The position numbers and the translations under genes were made by a program. DNA of 64,000 bases from Mya arenaria. Lineage: Eukaryota > Mollusca > Bivalvia > Myida > Myidae. Under the pieces are notes generated by a model, which saw only the letters and a list, made by a program, of their open reading frames with translations, did no database searches and was not told the origin of the DNA. The stretch lies in assembly GCF_026914265.1 (NCBI RefSeq), contig NC_069123.1, positions 51,406,949-51,470,948 of the forward strand, in the 5' to 3' direction. Shown here one piece after another: positions 42,358-55,800 of this stretch (position 1 is the stretch's first letter; every line of letters starts with the position of its first letter).

Positions 42358-43578
42358 CTAAAATGAAATATCAAACAATGATAATTTGTACTCAATCAAT
42401 AAAAGATGTTCAACGGAATATATGAAATTGTAAAGATGACTCAGATAAAAATTGTATTGATGTCACAAAAGTATGGAAAGACAGTTGGAAGATTCCATTT
42501 GCTAATTGCTGGCTGCTTTTTGCAAGTAACACTGCAAATTACAGAACAAATTATAGAACAGAATATTAATTCATTTAGATTCATGTATATACCCATGGCC
42601 AATATTAACACAATTTGAAATTCTCATGGTCACATTATTATTTGTTACTTATCAAATTAAACAAAGAATAAGCATGTACAATTGCTTGAAGTAACACTAC
42701 AATACAAGGAGGCAAATCCATTTTTTACATTTTCTCGAACTGGAATTGTTACTTCGAGTGACCTATTAGTCACAACATATAAGCGCTACAATATTGTCAA
42801 ATAATTCAGGTTGACAATATGTAACTATTTTTATTCTAAGGTCAAGGTTGCAAAGTCACAGTTCATGCCGAGGTCGTATGGGTGAAGGGGAAACAAATAC
42901 CTAGATTTGAATGAAAATGTGCATTTATTTAAAATGTCATATAAATGTAATATAACAGCTACGCTGTGTAACGATGCATAACAACATCGCCGCATAAACG
43001 AAATCGACAACGTTTATGCGGTGATTTTCAACGCATAAACAATACATTCTTATGTGACAAAAAGGCACACTTTCGCCGAATAAAAAAAAATAAATAAACA
43101 CATACTAGTACAATGTAGGTTGATAAAGTTTCATCATGATCGGACTTAGTTTTTTTGTGCCCACTTAACCAAGCTTTGAACTAGACTTTTAGAGACGTAA
43201 ATTCTGAAAAAAAAGATTTATTAAGATCGGTTTAAATGTGAACCAAACCAATTGATCTTTCTGCGAAAACGTTTGAAATGACGTTTGGTCCGATTAAAGG
43301 CTGGAGTATATGCTATGACAACGCACAACCCCATCATTTGGGACAATCAGAAAATTGAATCGTCATACGACGTAACATATGTTCTCGCCTTTTTGTCAGA
43401 CTGACGGGCATGCACCATTGACAGTGCACACTTTCAACGTCATTTCAAACGTTTCTATAGAAAAATCAATTGATAACGACGGACAAACAACTGAAATCCA
43501 ACTTGTGCGATTAAGAAAATTATTCACGTCTAGGTCATCAGCGAGTATCTCTGATTACCAGGCCAACGAAAAGAAAAC
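42358..43578. other. Upstream non-coding region
   Basis: No signal-peptide exon or further module seen. A partial repeat copy with cgccgcataaacg..cgtttatgcggtga and ttatgtgacaaaaaggcaca lies at 42.97-43.08 kb. Confidence 0.5.
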
Positions 43579-43579
43579 T

Positions 43580-43760
43580 TTTGAAGATCATCATCCCCAC
43601 AACCATCATCATCATAATTATCATCATCATCAACGTCATCACCATCGCTTATGTTGAAATAGTACAACTCTATTTTTTAGCTTTATAATAAATGGTTAAG
43701 TTAATCCTCTTTATTTGGCAAAAGGGCACAATTGCACCCCACATAAGCAATCGAGTTCAA
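43580..43760. repeat. Interspersed repeat carrying a (CAT)n tract, copy 2
   Basis: tcatcatccccacaaccatc and further cat triplets are followed by the same tail as at 40.43-40.52 kb: ctctattttttagctttata, atcctctttatttggcaaaa and ccccacataagcaa. Confidence 0.7.
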
Positions 43761-46700
43761 CTAATATTATCGAAGTAAAAAAGTTTGTTAGTGAAACCTG
43801 TCTAAATATCAACAAATTCATTGTATAAAGTAATAAAAAAATACAAAACAAAAAATATATCAAAGAGTATAGAGGGAAACACACATTTTTGATTTACATA
43901 AGGACTGAATGTTTTTCGGGACTGCTCTTTCACATTCTTACGTACAGTATTTGAGAAAGTAACAGCAGGTTGTGACAAGTGTATACTTATAGAGCTCACT
44001 ATAAACAATAATATTTATTATATTTCGTCTTGGTCGTTCACCAAAATACTAATAGCTTAACAACATTAATACCAAGCTTCCGTTTATCACAAAAGTCAAC
44101 AGAGAATTAAACTAAATATACAATTTCATTTTTAGTTTTAGAAAAAGAGATCCATATCATCGACATAGATACAATTAATAAACTATCAAATATATATAAA
44201 TATACATCGCTACTTATTGTAAGCAAACATCTAACTCACCATTAGTAATATGAAGAGTTACAATTACTTAACATGCAATGTTCACATTCATTTAAAGACA
44301 ACAAAAACAATACAGGCGACAGATTTTCCCTTGTCAATCATTCGTAAACATTAAACAGTTTTCTTTTGAACTGTTCTGTTCTGTCCAGAGACCAGAAAAA
44401 TTATCAAAAGCATTAAGAGATTTACGTTAGCCTCTCGTTTTATATTGAAAAAAAAGTTTTCAATAGTCATCTTAAAAAAGGATTCGGTCTGTCATTTTCT
44501 GTGGACAGCATGGCGTCTATATTGTTATAAAGTGTTTGGTCATTTTCTGTGGACAGCATGGCGTCTATATTGTTATAAAATGTTTGCGACAATTTCACAT
44601 ACATTTCAATATAAATATCTCATGATGAAAAATGCGTTTTCAATTTACTATTTGATCTATGCCAGTAACTTTCTCATTTTATATCTTACAATAACATTTA
44701 GTAATGTTGTTATTTAAATTTGGTAATAGATTAATATTTGGACATTCACTTATGAAGAATTAAACGTTCTTGCATGAAGTTCAATATAGTTCAAGAAGAT
44801 CAATGACATTTCTTCATACACATAAATTCAGTGATATTTGTTATTCAAGCTTTGAACTAATTTGGTAGATTTACTCCGCATTTTTCAAACTTGTGTTTAT
44901 AATTCACAACAGCAGTTCTTGTGGTTGTTTGACATTAGTGCAGGCATTTACAAACAATTACTTTTTGTATCAGTTTTGCAAGACATATATATTTGTGTTC
45001 TACTTGGAAAATCTTAACGGTCATTTATTATCTATTAGTATATCAAACCATTTTTCGGATGTTTTTTACAATTTTATTCCCTAATGTTTTTGCACGTATC
45101 AAAAGCACGATATTCTATTTTAACAAAGCCATTTACGTTAAATTCATATCAAATAAAGCTTTGATCCTTAAGAGAACTGATACAAATCACGTATTTCGTA
45201 GTACAAAATTTGCAATGGTTTTACAGTTTTCATGTTTACATTCCTGATCTAAATTTTGATGAGGGCAGTGAATATCTGCAATAAAACTGGACAATATATG
45301 TACGTTATTTCAAACTGACTAAACTGTTCTACGTAGTCTTCATAGTCAACAATGAAGTTCATATCAAAAAAGCATTTTTAAATACATAATTACTAACATT
45401 TTTTTTTCTGAAACGCTGTTCCATTCATAGTCGGAAATACATAACTTTCTTTTCAAAACTCAATAAGGTTAGAGCCTAGTATGCTAACAGAACAGAATAG
45501 AACAGACAGGTTATATAGACTTGTGCAATGTACATCATCTACAAATATTACATTCTCCTAGTCCTTTGTGTACATAAAACTTGACGTTCAAATTGTATAA
45601 ACTAGAAAGGAGTTAAGACGTCATTTTCGCTTCAATATTGCGCTCCGATTGGATAAGCGTGACGTCATTTAACCAATGATATACGAGATTGCAAAAATCA
45701 GCTATTCTTTTTATACAAACGTATGTTGTCGGTTACACTCCTTTAAGAACAAGAACAAATACTCAACTGCAAAATATACTGCTTATTGATAATAGCAATG
45801 AGTATTTTTTTTGTTTATGTAAATATAAGTATTGATGCCATTTTTTCTTACATTTATGCTGTGTGAACAAGGAGTGCAATGGAATTTGTTCGCGTGCTCT
45901 ACTGCGCTCTTACAGCATAAAAGCAAGAAAAATGCGATCAATCCTTATTACAAACATGAATTCATAGATTTTGATTAACATGTATCAACAATGGCGAATA
46001 TAACATGTTTAATACTACATGTTCAGTAAGTAGTAAACAACATACAGGAGTACTTTAAAATATATCAATTGGAGGTTGAGCTTTTATCCTTCTAAGTTAT
46101 AATGGTATTCCTAATTACTTGAATCGGCTTCATTTAATTAATTCACTGTTATTAAAATACATGCATAATGGAAGTTTAATTATTTCATTTTTGTCATTTG
46201 ATTTCAATTATTGTAGAAATGTGAACACAGAAAGATACATGTAGTGAAAATGATATAGATATTTCTTTCTACGATTGGCATAACATGGACATATTCATAT
46301 AACATGGAATTCATCTTCAATATCTACAGTATTACAAGTCAAACCATGCATATCTTTATTCGCGAGGCCATCGATTTCCGGCATATTTACCAATCTGAAT
46401 TCTAAATAGATGCACAGATAGTCTTAACCTAGTAAAGTATAAACATATGCTTTTAGACAAATTATCTAAATATTTTTTCATATTCTAAAGTATTTTTAGA
46501 TTCTTTACATAAGTGATATTTAACGTACCGAATCTATCTTGCTTTAAGGCATCTACCATTATACATCGAAATTCATACAAAAATACATATTAATAATCTA
46601 TATTGACAACATTAACGGATATATAAGAGAGGCCATAAACCTGCAAGTGGAGATATGATAAGAGGCCCGGATGATCGCGTATTTGAAAGTGGTGTCATTT

Positions 46701-47263
46701 GAAGGAATGCTAGTATATAACAAATAATCTATATGTCAAAGTTCATAATCTTAAACTATACAAAGGACCATACATCTGCCAATATTTAGGCATGAATTCC
46801 ATTAAGCGTATTAAAATGGATTACTCTGAGTAAGTATGGAAAGTGCCTTAAGCCCACAGACATTTAAAATGTTGTTGATGTGATGGCTCATCGCCGTGGC
46901 AGATCTAGTGTTTTTGCTTGATTGGGCAGCTTATCGGACTGGACCCACTCCCTTTCTTCACACGAGTTAATTTCATGGTTCAGCTGGCGTAGCACTGGGT
47001 CAAGTTCTCTCCTCTTTTATTATACTTATTCTAGTAACTGCTGCCTAATGCCATAGCAACATGTATCCAAATGACTATAATTATAACCTTTTGATTATAA
47101 TAAAAAGTTACTACTTACCTACATGTGTGAATAAATGGGATGATATCATTGCCCATAATAACAGTATCTGGATAAGGGTACTCGATTTACTACACTTAAT
47201 CTGAAATAAGTGAAAACATGTCCGACAATATATACACGCGTCAATCAACTCAACATTTAAACA
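43761..47263. other. Gene-free AT-rich stretch
   Basis: About 3.5 kb without a supported gene. It holds a 48-bp tandem duplication at 44492-44585 and short gttctgttctg (44370) and acagaacagaatagaacag (45488) tracts resembling the LINE tail at 47264. The open frames here are AT-rich with no domain signature. Confidence 0.5.
44492..44585. repeat. Two-copy 48-bp tandem duplication
   Basis: tcattttctgtggacagcat followed by ggcgtctatattgttataaa and a gtttgg or gtttgc end. The copies differ at only about one position, so the duplication is recent. Confidence 0.9.
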
Positions 47264-47659
47264 GTACAGAACAGAACAGAACAAAGTTTATTTCGTATAA
47301 AACAGTTCACATAATAAAGACAATGATATTTATTAGTCAAAGATGACCCTTGGTCATTGATAAATTGAAAAATCTGCATATATAAATGGCGATCGGTTAT
47401 AAAATGAATGAAAGCCTGGAAAAGGAAAGAAAATAAATAAAATGAAATAAATACTGTTTAAGCTATATTCCTATAAGTTGTCTTGTGTAGATATATCTAC
47501 GTGATGGTGTTAATACATATGTCATTCACGAACAATAACATATTGTAATCAACGAAATACATTTTAACATGCAATTCTTTGAAACTATACACCATGAAAA
47601 AGGTGCAGTTTACGATATGACAGGTAAGAGAACAACAATACGTGTAACAGTTGAACATT

Positions 47660-48298
47660 TCAATTTCTCAATTCAAAAGCCTTGTACTTGTACGCAACGA
47701 TGGATATGTTACGTAGTATATGTTTATTTTCTGACTGTAAAAGTTCGATAGCTTTTAACATAGAGGGTTGTTGACGATAACATCTAGGGTTATAATTATT
47801 TCTTATCTCAACATACATCTGGCATTCAAAAATAAAATGGAACTTGTCTTCAAGTACACTGCATATAGGACACAGCCTTTCATTCAATGGAGTTCTATTC
47901 CATCTACCCACTACTACGTTCAATCTATGTGTGCTCATTCTTAATTTTCTAAGTGCAATTCTATATTTCGGAATATTAACGCAGTTCAAATAGGGTTGGA
48001 AATAAACGAAAGTACTGTAAAATCTTGCTCTTGAAGAGTCATGGATCCTACTTTCAAGGTTTTGAATAAAAATATCTCTGACACGTTGTTTGAAAAGAGA
48101 CATAAATAGCGGGATACCATTGACACCCTGGTTTAGCCAAACATGATAAAAACCTAAATCTGTAAGAATCTTTCTGATACTCATTGCCCAATTTGTAGAT
48201 CGTGGACGTGTTTCTATACATTGCAACATTCTTTTATAAACTATGTTAAGATAATTGTGTGCTTGCGAATTTATTACTTTAGACCTAAACCGCACCAT
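47660..48298 (-). pseudogene. LINE C-terminal fragment with CCHC-type motif
   Basis: An open stretch of 212 codons ends the LINE polyprotein. It contains CPICSVLEDKFHFIFEC, a C-x2-C-x8-H-x4-C arrangement typical of the C terminus of several LINE clades. The segment just upstream (48310-48500) continues the same protein as LFDKLIKPIILYW..LGTSERMVIEQ, but a stop (TAA at about 48310) separates them. Confidence 0.8.
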
Positions 48299-48588
48299 AT
48301 TTATTTTACTATATTAATTAATATCACGTCTACCAGTCTCGGCGTAAACGATGTCGTTTTGAGTTGTTGTTTTCACACATAGCACAGATTTAACGTAAAG
48401 AGTATGGCTTTGTTCAATGACCATCCTTTCGGAGGTACCCAAGATTTCAAACCAATACAATATTATAGGTTTAATTAGTTTATCAAAGAGCTCTAAATTA
48501 TGACCGGGTTTAAAATTTGTAAATTTATTTAAATATTTTTTAAACGGAATATTATTTTTCTTGCTTGTCCAGCGAGTGTTGTTGTTGC

Positions 48589-48951
48589 TTACAGAAAAGA
48601 ACCACCTGTTGTAAATACTACGGCGAGATACGTAAAATGGCTGACTATATCTAAGATATTAGCATCATAATAGACACGTAATTTAGCCGGAATTCTTTTC
48701 GGAAGACTTTGACTTTGTTTGTCAATGTTGACCTTTAGTTTCCACCTGTTACAATACTCACTGAGCAAATTTAAATTTGATTGTAACTCTTCATCTGATT
48801 CCGCAAATATGACTATGTCGTCAGCGTACATTAGCAGGAATTTTTTTAACATGTTTGTACCAATGCCTTTAGCTCCTTGAAAATATAAAACTTCTTCTAA
48901 ATCATTGATATACATTTGTACTTTAAAATAGAAATGGCGAGAGGCATTCAC
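48589..48951 (-). pseudogene. LINE reverse transcriptase palm fragment (YADD)
   Basis: Contains MYINDLEEVL, LLMYADDIVIFAESDEELQS and CNRWKLKVNIDKQS, the catalytic YADD region and following motif of a LINE reverse transcriptase, then FTYLAVVFTTGGSF. A frameshift separates it from the GVRQGECLSPFLF block immediately upstream. Confidence 0.88.
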
Positions 48952-48954
48952 CTT

Positions 48955-49380
48955 GCCGTACGCCTAAACAGCTTTCAAAAATATTACCAAGCTCACAGTT
49001 GAGTCTAACTTTTGTTTTTACATGGCCCTACATTGATTGTATAACGTTAAACGGTCTGCCTCTGATTCCGAGTCTATATATCTTAAACCAAAGATTCTCT
49101 CTTGCAATATAATCAAAGGCTTTGGAAAAGTCAACAAATACACAAAATAGCTTTTTTTTTTTGGCTTAAAATATGATTAATCAACCCATGCAATGCAAAA
49201 ATATTATCAATGATTCCCTGCGATTCAATGTATACATGATAAAATTCTGCCCATTGTGATAGACTCTCATTAATCAAACTCGTGAACAGTTTTCCCAAAA
49301 CGTTCCCCTGAAATTACTAACCTCGTCAACGTTTGCCTTTTTATAAATAGAAATAATATACCCCTCTGTCAATTTTTCAG
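48955..49380 (-). pseudogene. LINE reverse transcriptase fingers/palm fragment
   Basis: Minus strand reads EGYIISIYKKANVDEVSNFRG near 49.33-49.38 kb, VFVDFSKAFDYIARENLWFK near 49.11 kb and CELGNIFESCLGVRQG near 48.97 kb. An in-frame TAG follows QSM, and the segments need at least one frame change. The element is dead. Confidence 0.8.
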
Positions 49381-50017
49381 AAAAAAAAGCAAACTATAAT
49401 TTTCCATAATAAAAAAATCATTCAGAAATAAATCATGCCCGCAGTTTTCTGCTAAGATTAGCTTTAAGATGCCTTTATCAAGATCTTGTGAAGTAAATGT
49501 TTCATCCAGTACGGAAAACATTGAGTTTAGTTCATTAATTGCCTTAAAGTACACAGGTAATGAGTCAATGGACATATCTTTGGGATATTTTGTAGTTACA
49601 AGCGCACTCTTTGAGTAATTTCCAGATTTTTTTTTGCATTTTTAGTTCTTGCATTTAAGTGTTTTTAGTGTTATATTTTGACCTCTGATATTGTATTGTC
49701 GTAATTTATTCTTCTAAACACTACTAGCGCTGACCAATTTAACTCTATTTTCATCATTACTACATTTCCTATATGGGTTCAATTCACGATAAAAAGCCTT
49801 TTTTTCTACCGAACATCCTTGCTCAAATAACGTTTTTTTCTTCAAGTGAATATTTAGTTGTTCGTGCAGTCAACTTTTTATTCTGAGATGAACACAGATG
49901 GCTGTTATGTTATTCTAACTGACCTTTGTAATGTTAGGTGATGGGATCAGAAAGATTTAAGCTTTTTTAATTGTCCAGCGTGTCAAATACTAACGTCTGT
50001 ATAAGACAAGGGTAACA

Positions 50018-50541
50018 CGAATCTATGGTGGCATATTACTGCCGTAAGATAACCTGATAGCGTTCGAAAATTGTTTCGTGTTAACCACTTAATTTTCGTG
50101 ATAATTATCTACCTATCTAGTTAATATTCGCGAAACTTTTTTGGTAAGACAAATAAGACTTAAAACAGCGTAAAAGTGCCCAGAACTGCCATCTACATGT
50201 ATATCCATTTTTAGCTATACAACACTAACAAGTGAACTAGGTATGGTTTGCGAATTCCACTTAATAAGTTACATAATAACTGGTTAACTAGATAAGATTC
50301 GTGTTACATCTGAGCTATGATTGCGCTTTTGGCTTCTAGCAGTAACTGCGAATTCCTCTTAATAAGTAACATATTGACTGGTTAACTTGATAAGTTTCGT
50401 GTTACCACTCACTAAGTGAAATTCGCAAATCATAAGTAGATAAAAAGTTGTATAAATATATTTATAGTTAAGTGGTAACTCGAATCTTATTACGTTAACC
50501 AGTTTGTATGTAACTTATTAAGTTATGCCACCATACAATCG
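50018..50541. mobile_element. MITE-like element with imperfect inverted ends
   Basis: Left end cgaatctatggtggcatatt and right end aagttatgccaccatacaatcg are inverted copies. The ~520-bp interior contains several direct and inverted copies of taactggttaac and attcgtgttac. No coding capacity. Confidence 0.6.
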
Positions 50542-51140
50542 TGCTAGATATACTGACCTTTATCGTTTTAAACGATTTCAATGGCGAAATGTGATGCTCA
50601 CTTGGAAACTGGTGATATAAATACATGTATGGATTTCTGAATAAATACTCCTCAAACATTATTAAGCAACAACAGTGTTATGGAGACAGTAACACATTCT
50701 CTTTGGTAATCCTTGACTTGGCACACCTCTGCTTTCCGAAATGCACCGTCCCAACCTGCCACAAATCACACAGTCCACTGTCTGCTGTCATCTCACTGGT
50801 GACAAAGTTTTTGTTCGTCTTTTTTATTCATATCAAGTAATTATCCTGCAGCCTGGAGGAGATTGGAATGGTTTGTGAACATTAAATACATGTAAAAGGT
50901 AACTGGCATAATATGCATATTAACTAGTCATTTTACGACTAACCCCTTAGCTACTGCATTACTCATTTGTAAACATATTAAAATTCTTTGTGCACTATAA
51001 AGATTACCAAGCGAACTTAACATACAAGTTCTAATTTCGTTATAGTCATAGACAGATAAAACATATTCTACTTGAACTCTTTTAAAGATTTCATATTTGT
51101 TCTTACTATATTTGTAATATTTATTACTAAGTATGTACAA
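50542..51140. other. Gene-free stretch
   Basis: Nothing recognised beyond short featureless frames. Confidence 0.5.
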
Positions 51141-51735
51141 ACCATTATACTGTTGTGTGTCGTCTGTCTTATTGAATGTCTTATTATCTGTGTTTTTGTC
51201 TTATTGTCTGTATGATTGTCCGTCCGTCCTATGGTATGTATGATTCATTGTCCGTTAGTCCTCGTGTTTGCCTGTCCGTTTTATTGTCTTACTATCTGTC
51301 TTATTGTCTTGGTTCTTTAGTGTCTTAGTATATTAGTGTATGTCTGTCTGTATGTCTGTCTAAGTGTCTGTCTAAGAGTCTGTCTTAGTGTCTTAGTTTC
51401 TTTCTTAGTGTCTGTATAATTGTCTGTTTTAATGTCTGTCTTAGTGCCTTAGTGTATGTCCGTCTGTCTGTCTGTATGTCGTGGTGTGTGTCCTAGTGGC
51501 TGTCCAAGTGGCTGTCGGAGTGGCTGTGTTATTGTCTCACATTCTTTCTTATTGTCTGTCTGTTTGTCGTATTATCTGGCTTATTTTCTGTCTTAATGTC
51601 TGTCAGTATGCGTAATTGTGTTTCTGTCTATTTATCTTATTGTTTGATTGTCTCAGTGGCATGTTGTCTGCCTGTCTGCCTGCCTGCCTGTCTGTCTGTC
51701 TGCCTGCCTGCCTGTCTGCCTGCCTGCCTCCGGTA
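51140..51735. repeat. GTCT-rich simple sequence
   Basis: Imperfect (tgtc)n/(gtct)n interspersed with tta, becoming a near-perfect (tgcc/tgtc)n run at 51662-51730. Degenerate tetranucleotide microsatellite. Confidence 0.93.
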
Positions 51736-52894
51736 CTTGAATCCATGGCCAAAAGCTGATGGTTATGTAGGCGTATTTCAAATCATTGCTTTTTCTTGTT
51801 AAAGGTCATTTTTCATAAAGAACACATAAAGGATAGTACATAAAGCACAAAACTTAGGCTCCGCATATTATCGTATTCGTTAGAATAAACAGGAACTAAA
51901 AAGGAAAAATATACTCGATATCAACCAAGTTATAAAAAAACATTGTGTTTTCAAAACAGTTTCGAATCTCTGCCTATACGTGGCATGTCTCCTTTCCGTA
52001 CACACGGCTAGCAATATACTACCTTAATGTTACCACCAGCTACACGGTTTCAACAGCACATTCAAACACTGACAGTGTTATAACAACAGCAACAGCAACG
52101 GACGCCGTTATCAAGCACATGTACAAGCTTTTTATACTTACTTCGGTTCCCGATTTCCATTGATTTTATAAAACATACCCATATAAACAGTCTTTTAAAC
52201 TCGCTGAATTTACAAAGAGAAATTGGCCTCTATCAAGATGTATAAAGAATACAATGGCGGGTCGAATCTTCTGCACAGTTGCCTGGGGTTTGGTCCCTGG
52301 TTCTAGTCGAGCGATATTGTCTCCAGGCTGATCTCCTGTGCCCATGTCTAGTAAACCAGACTCAAGACTCAAATCTGAATATCTTAAGTTCATTGTCAAT
52401 ATCCATGTTTCAGAGCACTGCTAATGTAAATTGGTGTATACTATACCACTAATGTGTTCAAACCTCATTCTCAAACATTTTTTGAAAATATTTGCAATAA
52501 AAATGGTCATTGTTTTGTTTTTTTCATTTTAAAAAATTGCCTCTCTGTGTCTTGGTATCAGACCTGATACATGTTATGTTCGTGAACATAGCTCTGGTTT
52601 CATTTCATTTTATCTCTTTATTCATATTTTAGGATATATTCAATAATAAAATATTATGTTTGAAATCATACTGGCGGACAGATTGATCGTCTGTCGGCTC
52701 GTTTATTTTTGTTGTATTTATGATATGAATGAAACTGATACCTAAATGCATTTCTGTGACATATACAGTACCGTACCCTCCATTTTTTAGGTCTTGTATA
52801 ACCGCGCGCATAATCCTTTTCACCAACGAGTAAAAAAGCACTGGCTTTTAAACATAACTCTTACCAATCATTTATAAAATATAACTGTGTTCTA
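51736..52894. other. Gene-free stretch
   Basis: Non-coding sequence between simple repeat and minisatellite. No domain-bearing frame seen. Confidence 0.5.
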
Positions 52895-55800
52895 TTGAAT
52901 CGTGGCCTTGGCGTTCGATGTGACATTATGTCATTCTGTATTGAAATCGTGGCCTTGACGTTCGTTGTGACATTCTGTATTGGAGTCGTGGCCTAGACGT
53001 TCGTTGTGTCATTCTGTATTGAAGTCGTGGCCTTGACGTTTGTTGTGACATTCTGTATTGGAGTCGTGGCATTGACGTTCATTGTGACATTCTGTATCGG
53101 AGTCGTGGCCTTGGCGTACGTTGTGACATTCTGTATTGGAGTCGTGGCCTTGACGTTCGTTGTTTCATTCTCTGTATTGGAGTCGTGGCTTTGACGTTCG
53201 TTGTTTCATTCTGTATTGGAGTCGTGGCCTTGAAGTTCGTTGTCTCATTCTGTATTGGAGTCGTGGCCTTGACGTTCGTTGTTTCATTCTCTGTATTGGA
53301 GTCGTGGCTTTGACGTTCGTTGTTTCATTCTGTATTGGAGTCGTGGCCTTGAAGTTCGTTGTCTCATTCTGTATTGGAGTCGTGGCCTTGACGTTCGTTG
53401 TTTCATTCTCTGTATTAGAGTCGTGGCCTTGACATTCGTTGTTTCATTCTGTATTGGAGTCGTGGCCTTCACGTTCGTTGTTTTATTTTCTGTATTGGAG
53501 TCGTGGCCTTGACGTTCATTGTTTCATTCTGTATTGGAGTCGTGGCCTTGACGTTCGTTGTCTCATTCTGTATTGGAGTCGTGGCCTTGACGTTCGTTGT
53601 TTCATTCTCTGTATGAGAGTCGTGGCCTTGACGTTCGTTGTTTCATTCTGTATTGGAGTCGTGGCCTTGACGTTCGTTGTCTCCTTCTGTATTGGAGTCG
53701 TGGCCTTGACGTTCGATGTGACATTATGTCATTCTGAATTGGAATCGTGGCCTTGACGTTCGATGTGACATTCTGTATTGGAATCGTGGCCTTGACGTTC
53801 ATTGTGACATTCTGTTATTATTTAGTGGAATCGTGGCCTTGACGTTCGATGTGACATTTTGTCATTCTGTTGAGGAATCGTGGCCTTGACGTTCGGAGTG
53901 ACATTTTGTAATGGAATCGTGGCTTTGACGTTCGATGTGCCATTTTGTCATGTTTTAGTGGAATCGTGACCTTGACGTTCGATGTGACATTTTGTCATTC
54001 TTAAGTGAAATCGTGGCCTTGACGTCCGGTGTGACTTTTTGTCATTCTGTTGTGGAATCGTGGCCTTGACGTTCGATGTGTCATTTTGTCATTCTGTTGA
54101 GGAATCGTGGCCTTGACGTTCGATGTGACATTTTGTAATGGAATCGTGGCTTTGACGTTCGATGTGACATTTTGTCATGTTTTAGTGGAATCGTGGCCTT
54201 GACGTTCGATGTGACATTTTGTCATTCTTAAGTGAAATCGTGGCCTTGACGTCCGGTGTGACTTTTTGTCATTCTGTTGTGAAATCGTGGCCTTGACGTT
54301 CGATGTGACTTTTTGTCATTCTGTTGTGGAATCGTGGCCTTGACGTTCGATGTGTCATTTTGTAGTGGAATCGTGGCATTGACGTTCGATGTGACATTGT
54401 ATCATTATTTAGTGGAATCGTGGCATTGACGTTCGATGTGACATTTTGTCATTTTGTAGTGAAATCGTGGCCTTGACGTTCGATGTGACATTTTGTAGTG
54501 GAGTCGTGGCCTTGACGTTCGATGTGACATTTTGTCATTCTTTAGTGGAATCGTGGCCCTGACGTTCGATGTGACATTTTGTCATTTTGTAGTGGAGTCG
54601 TGGCCTTGACGTTCGATGAGACATTTTGTCATTCTTTAGTGGAATCGTGGCATTGACGTTCGATTTGACATTTTGTCATTTTGTAATGGAATTGTGGCCT
54701 TGAAGTTCGATGTGACATTTTGTCATTCTTTAGTGGAATCGTGGCCTTGACGTTGGATGTGACATTTTGTCATTTTGTAGTGGAGTCGTGGCCTTGACGT
54801 TCGATGTGACATTTTGTCATTCTTTAGTGGAATCGTGGCATTGACGTTCGATTTGACATTTTGTCATTTTGTAATGGAATTGTGGCCTTGAAGTTCGATG
54901 TGACATTTTATCATGCTCTAGTGGAGTCGTGGCCATGACGTTCGGTGTGACATTTTGTCATTATGTAGTGGAATCGTGGCCATGACGTTCGGTGTGACAT
55001 TTTGTCATTTTGTAGTGGAATCGTGGCCTTGACGTTCGATGTGACATTTTGTCATTCTTTAGTGGAATCGTGGCCTTGACGTTCGATTTGACATTTTGTC
55101 ATTTTGTAATGAAATTGTGGCCTTGAAGTTCGATGTGACATTTTATCATGCTCTAGTGGAGTCGTGGCCTTGACGTTCGGTGTGACATTTTGTCATTATG
55201 TAGTGGAATCGTGGCATTGACGTTCGATGTGACATGTTGTCATTCTTTAGTGGAATCGTGGCCTTGACGTTCGGTGTGACATTTAGTCATTTTGTAGTGG
55301 AATCGTGGCCTTGACGTTCGGTGTGACATTTTGTCATTTTGTAGTGGAATCGTGACCTTGACGTTCGATGTGACATTTTGTCATTCTTTAGTGGAATCGT
55401 GGCATTGACATTCGGTGTGACATTTTGTCATTATTTAGTGGAGTCGTGGCCTTGACGTTCGGTGTGACATTTTGTCATGCTTTAGTGGAATCGTGGCCTT
55501 GACGTTCGGTGTGACATTTTGTCATTCTTTAGTGGAATCGTGGCCTTGACGTTCGATGTGACATTTTGTCATTCTTTAGTGGAATCGTGGCATTGACATT
55601 CGGTGTGACATTTTGTCATTATTTAGTGGAGTCGTGGCCTTGACGTTCGGTGTGACATTTTGTCATGCTTTAGTGGAATCGTGGCCTTGACGTTCGGTGT
55701 GACATTTTGTCATTCTTTAGTGGAATCGTGGCCTTGACGTTCGGTGTGACATTTTGTCATTCGTTAGTGGAATCGTGGCCTTGACGTTCGATGTGACATT

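Larger units (their letters stand above)
47264..49890 (-). mobile_element. Degenerate non-LTR retrotransposon (LINE), 5'-truncated
   Basis: The minus strand encodes an ordered series of reverse-transcriptase-related pieces: an N-terminal stretch (from about 49.89 kb), the palm with FVDFSKAFDY, a GVRQG block, YADD, a thumb-like LFDKLIKPIILYW segment and a C-terminal Cys-His region. Stops and frameshifts interrupt it. Downstream, a non-coding tail ends in (GTTCT)n, seen on the plus strand as acagaacagaacagaacaaag. The clade is not resolved; Jockey/CR1-like lineages have this layout. Confidence 0.85.

Noticed and set aside
44445..44717. 90-codon plus-strand frame
   Set aside because: Contains the 48-bp tandem duplication and otherwise AT-rich random-looking sequence.
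53006..53802. Several open frames of 60-105 codons on both strands
   Set aside because: The 39-bp unit is a multiple of three, so frames stay open by chance; no other coding sign is present.
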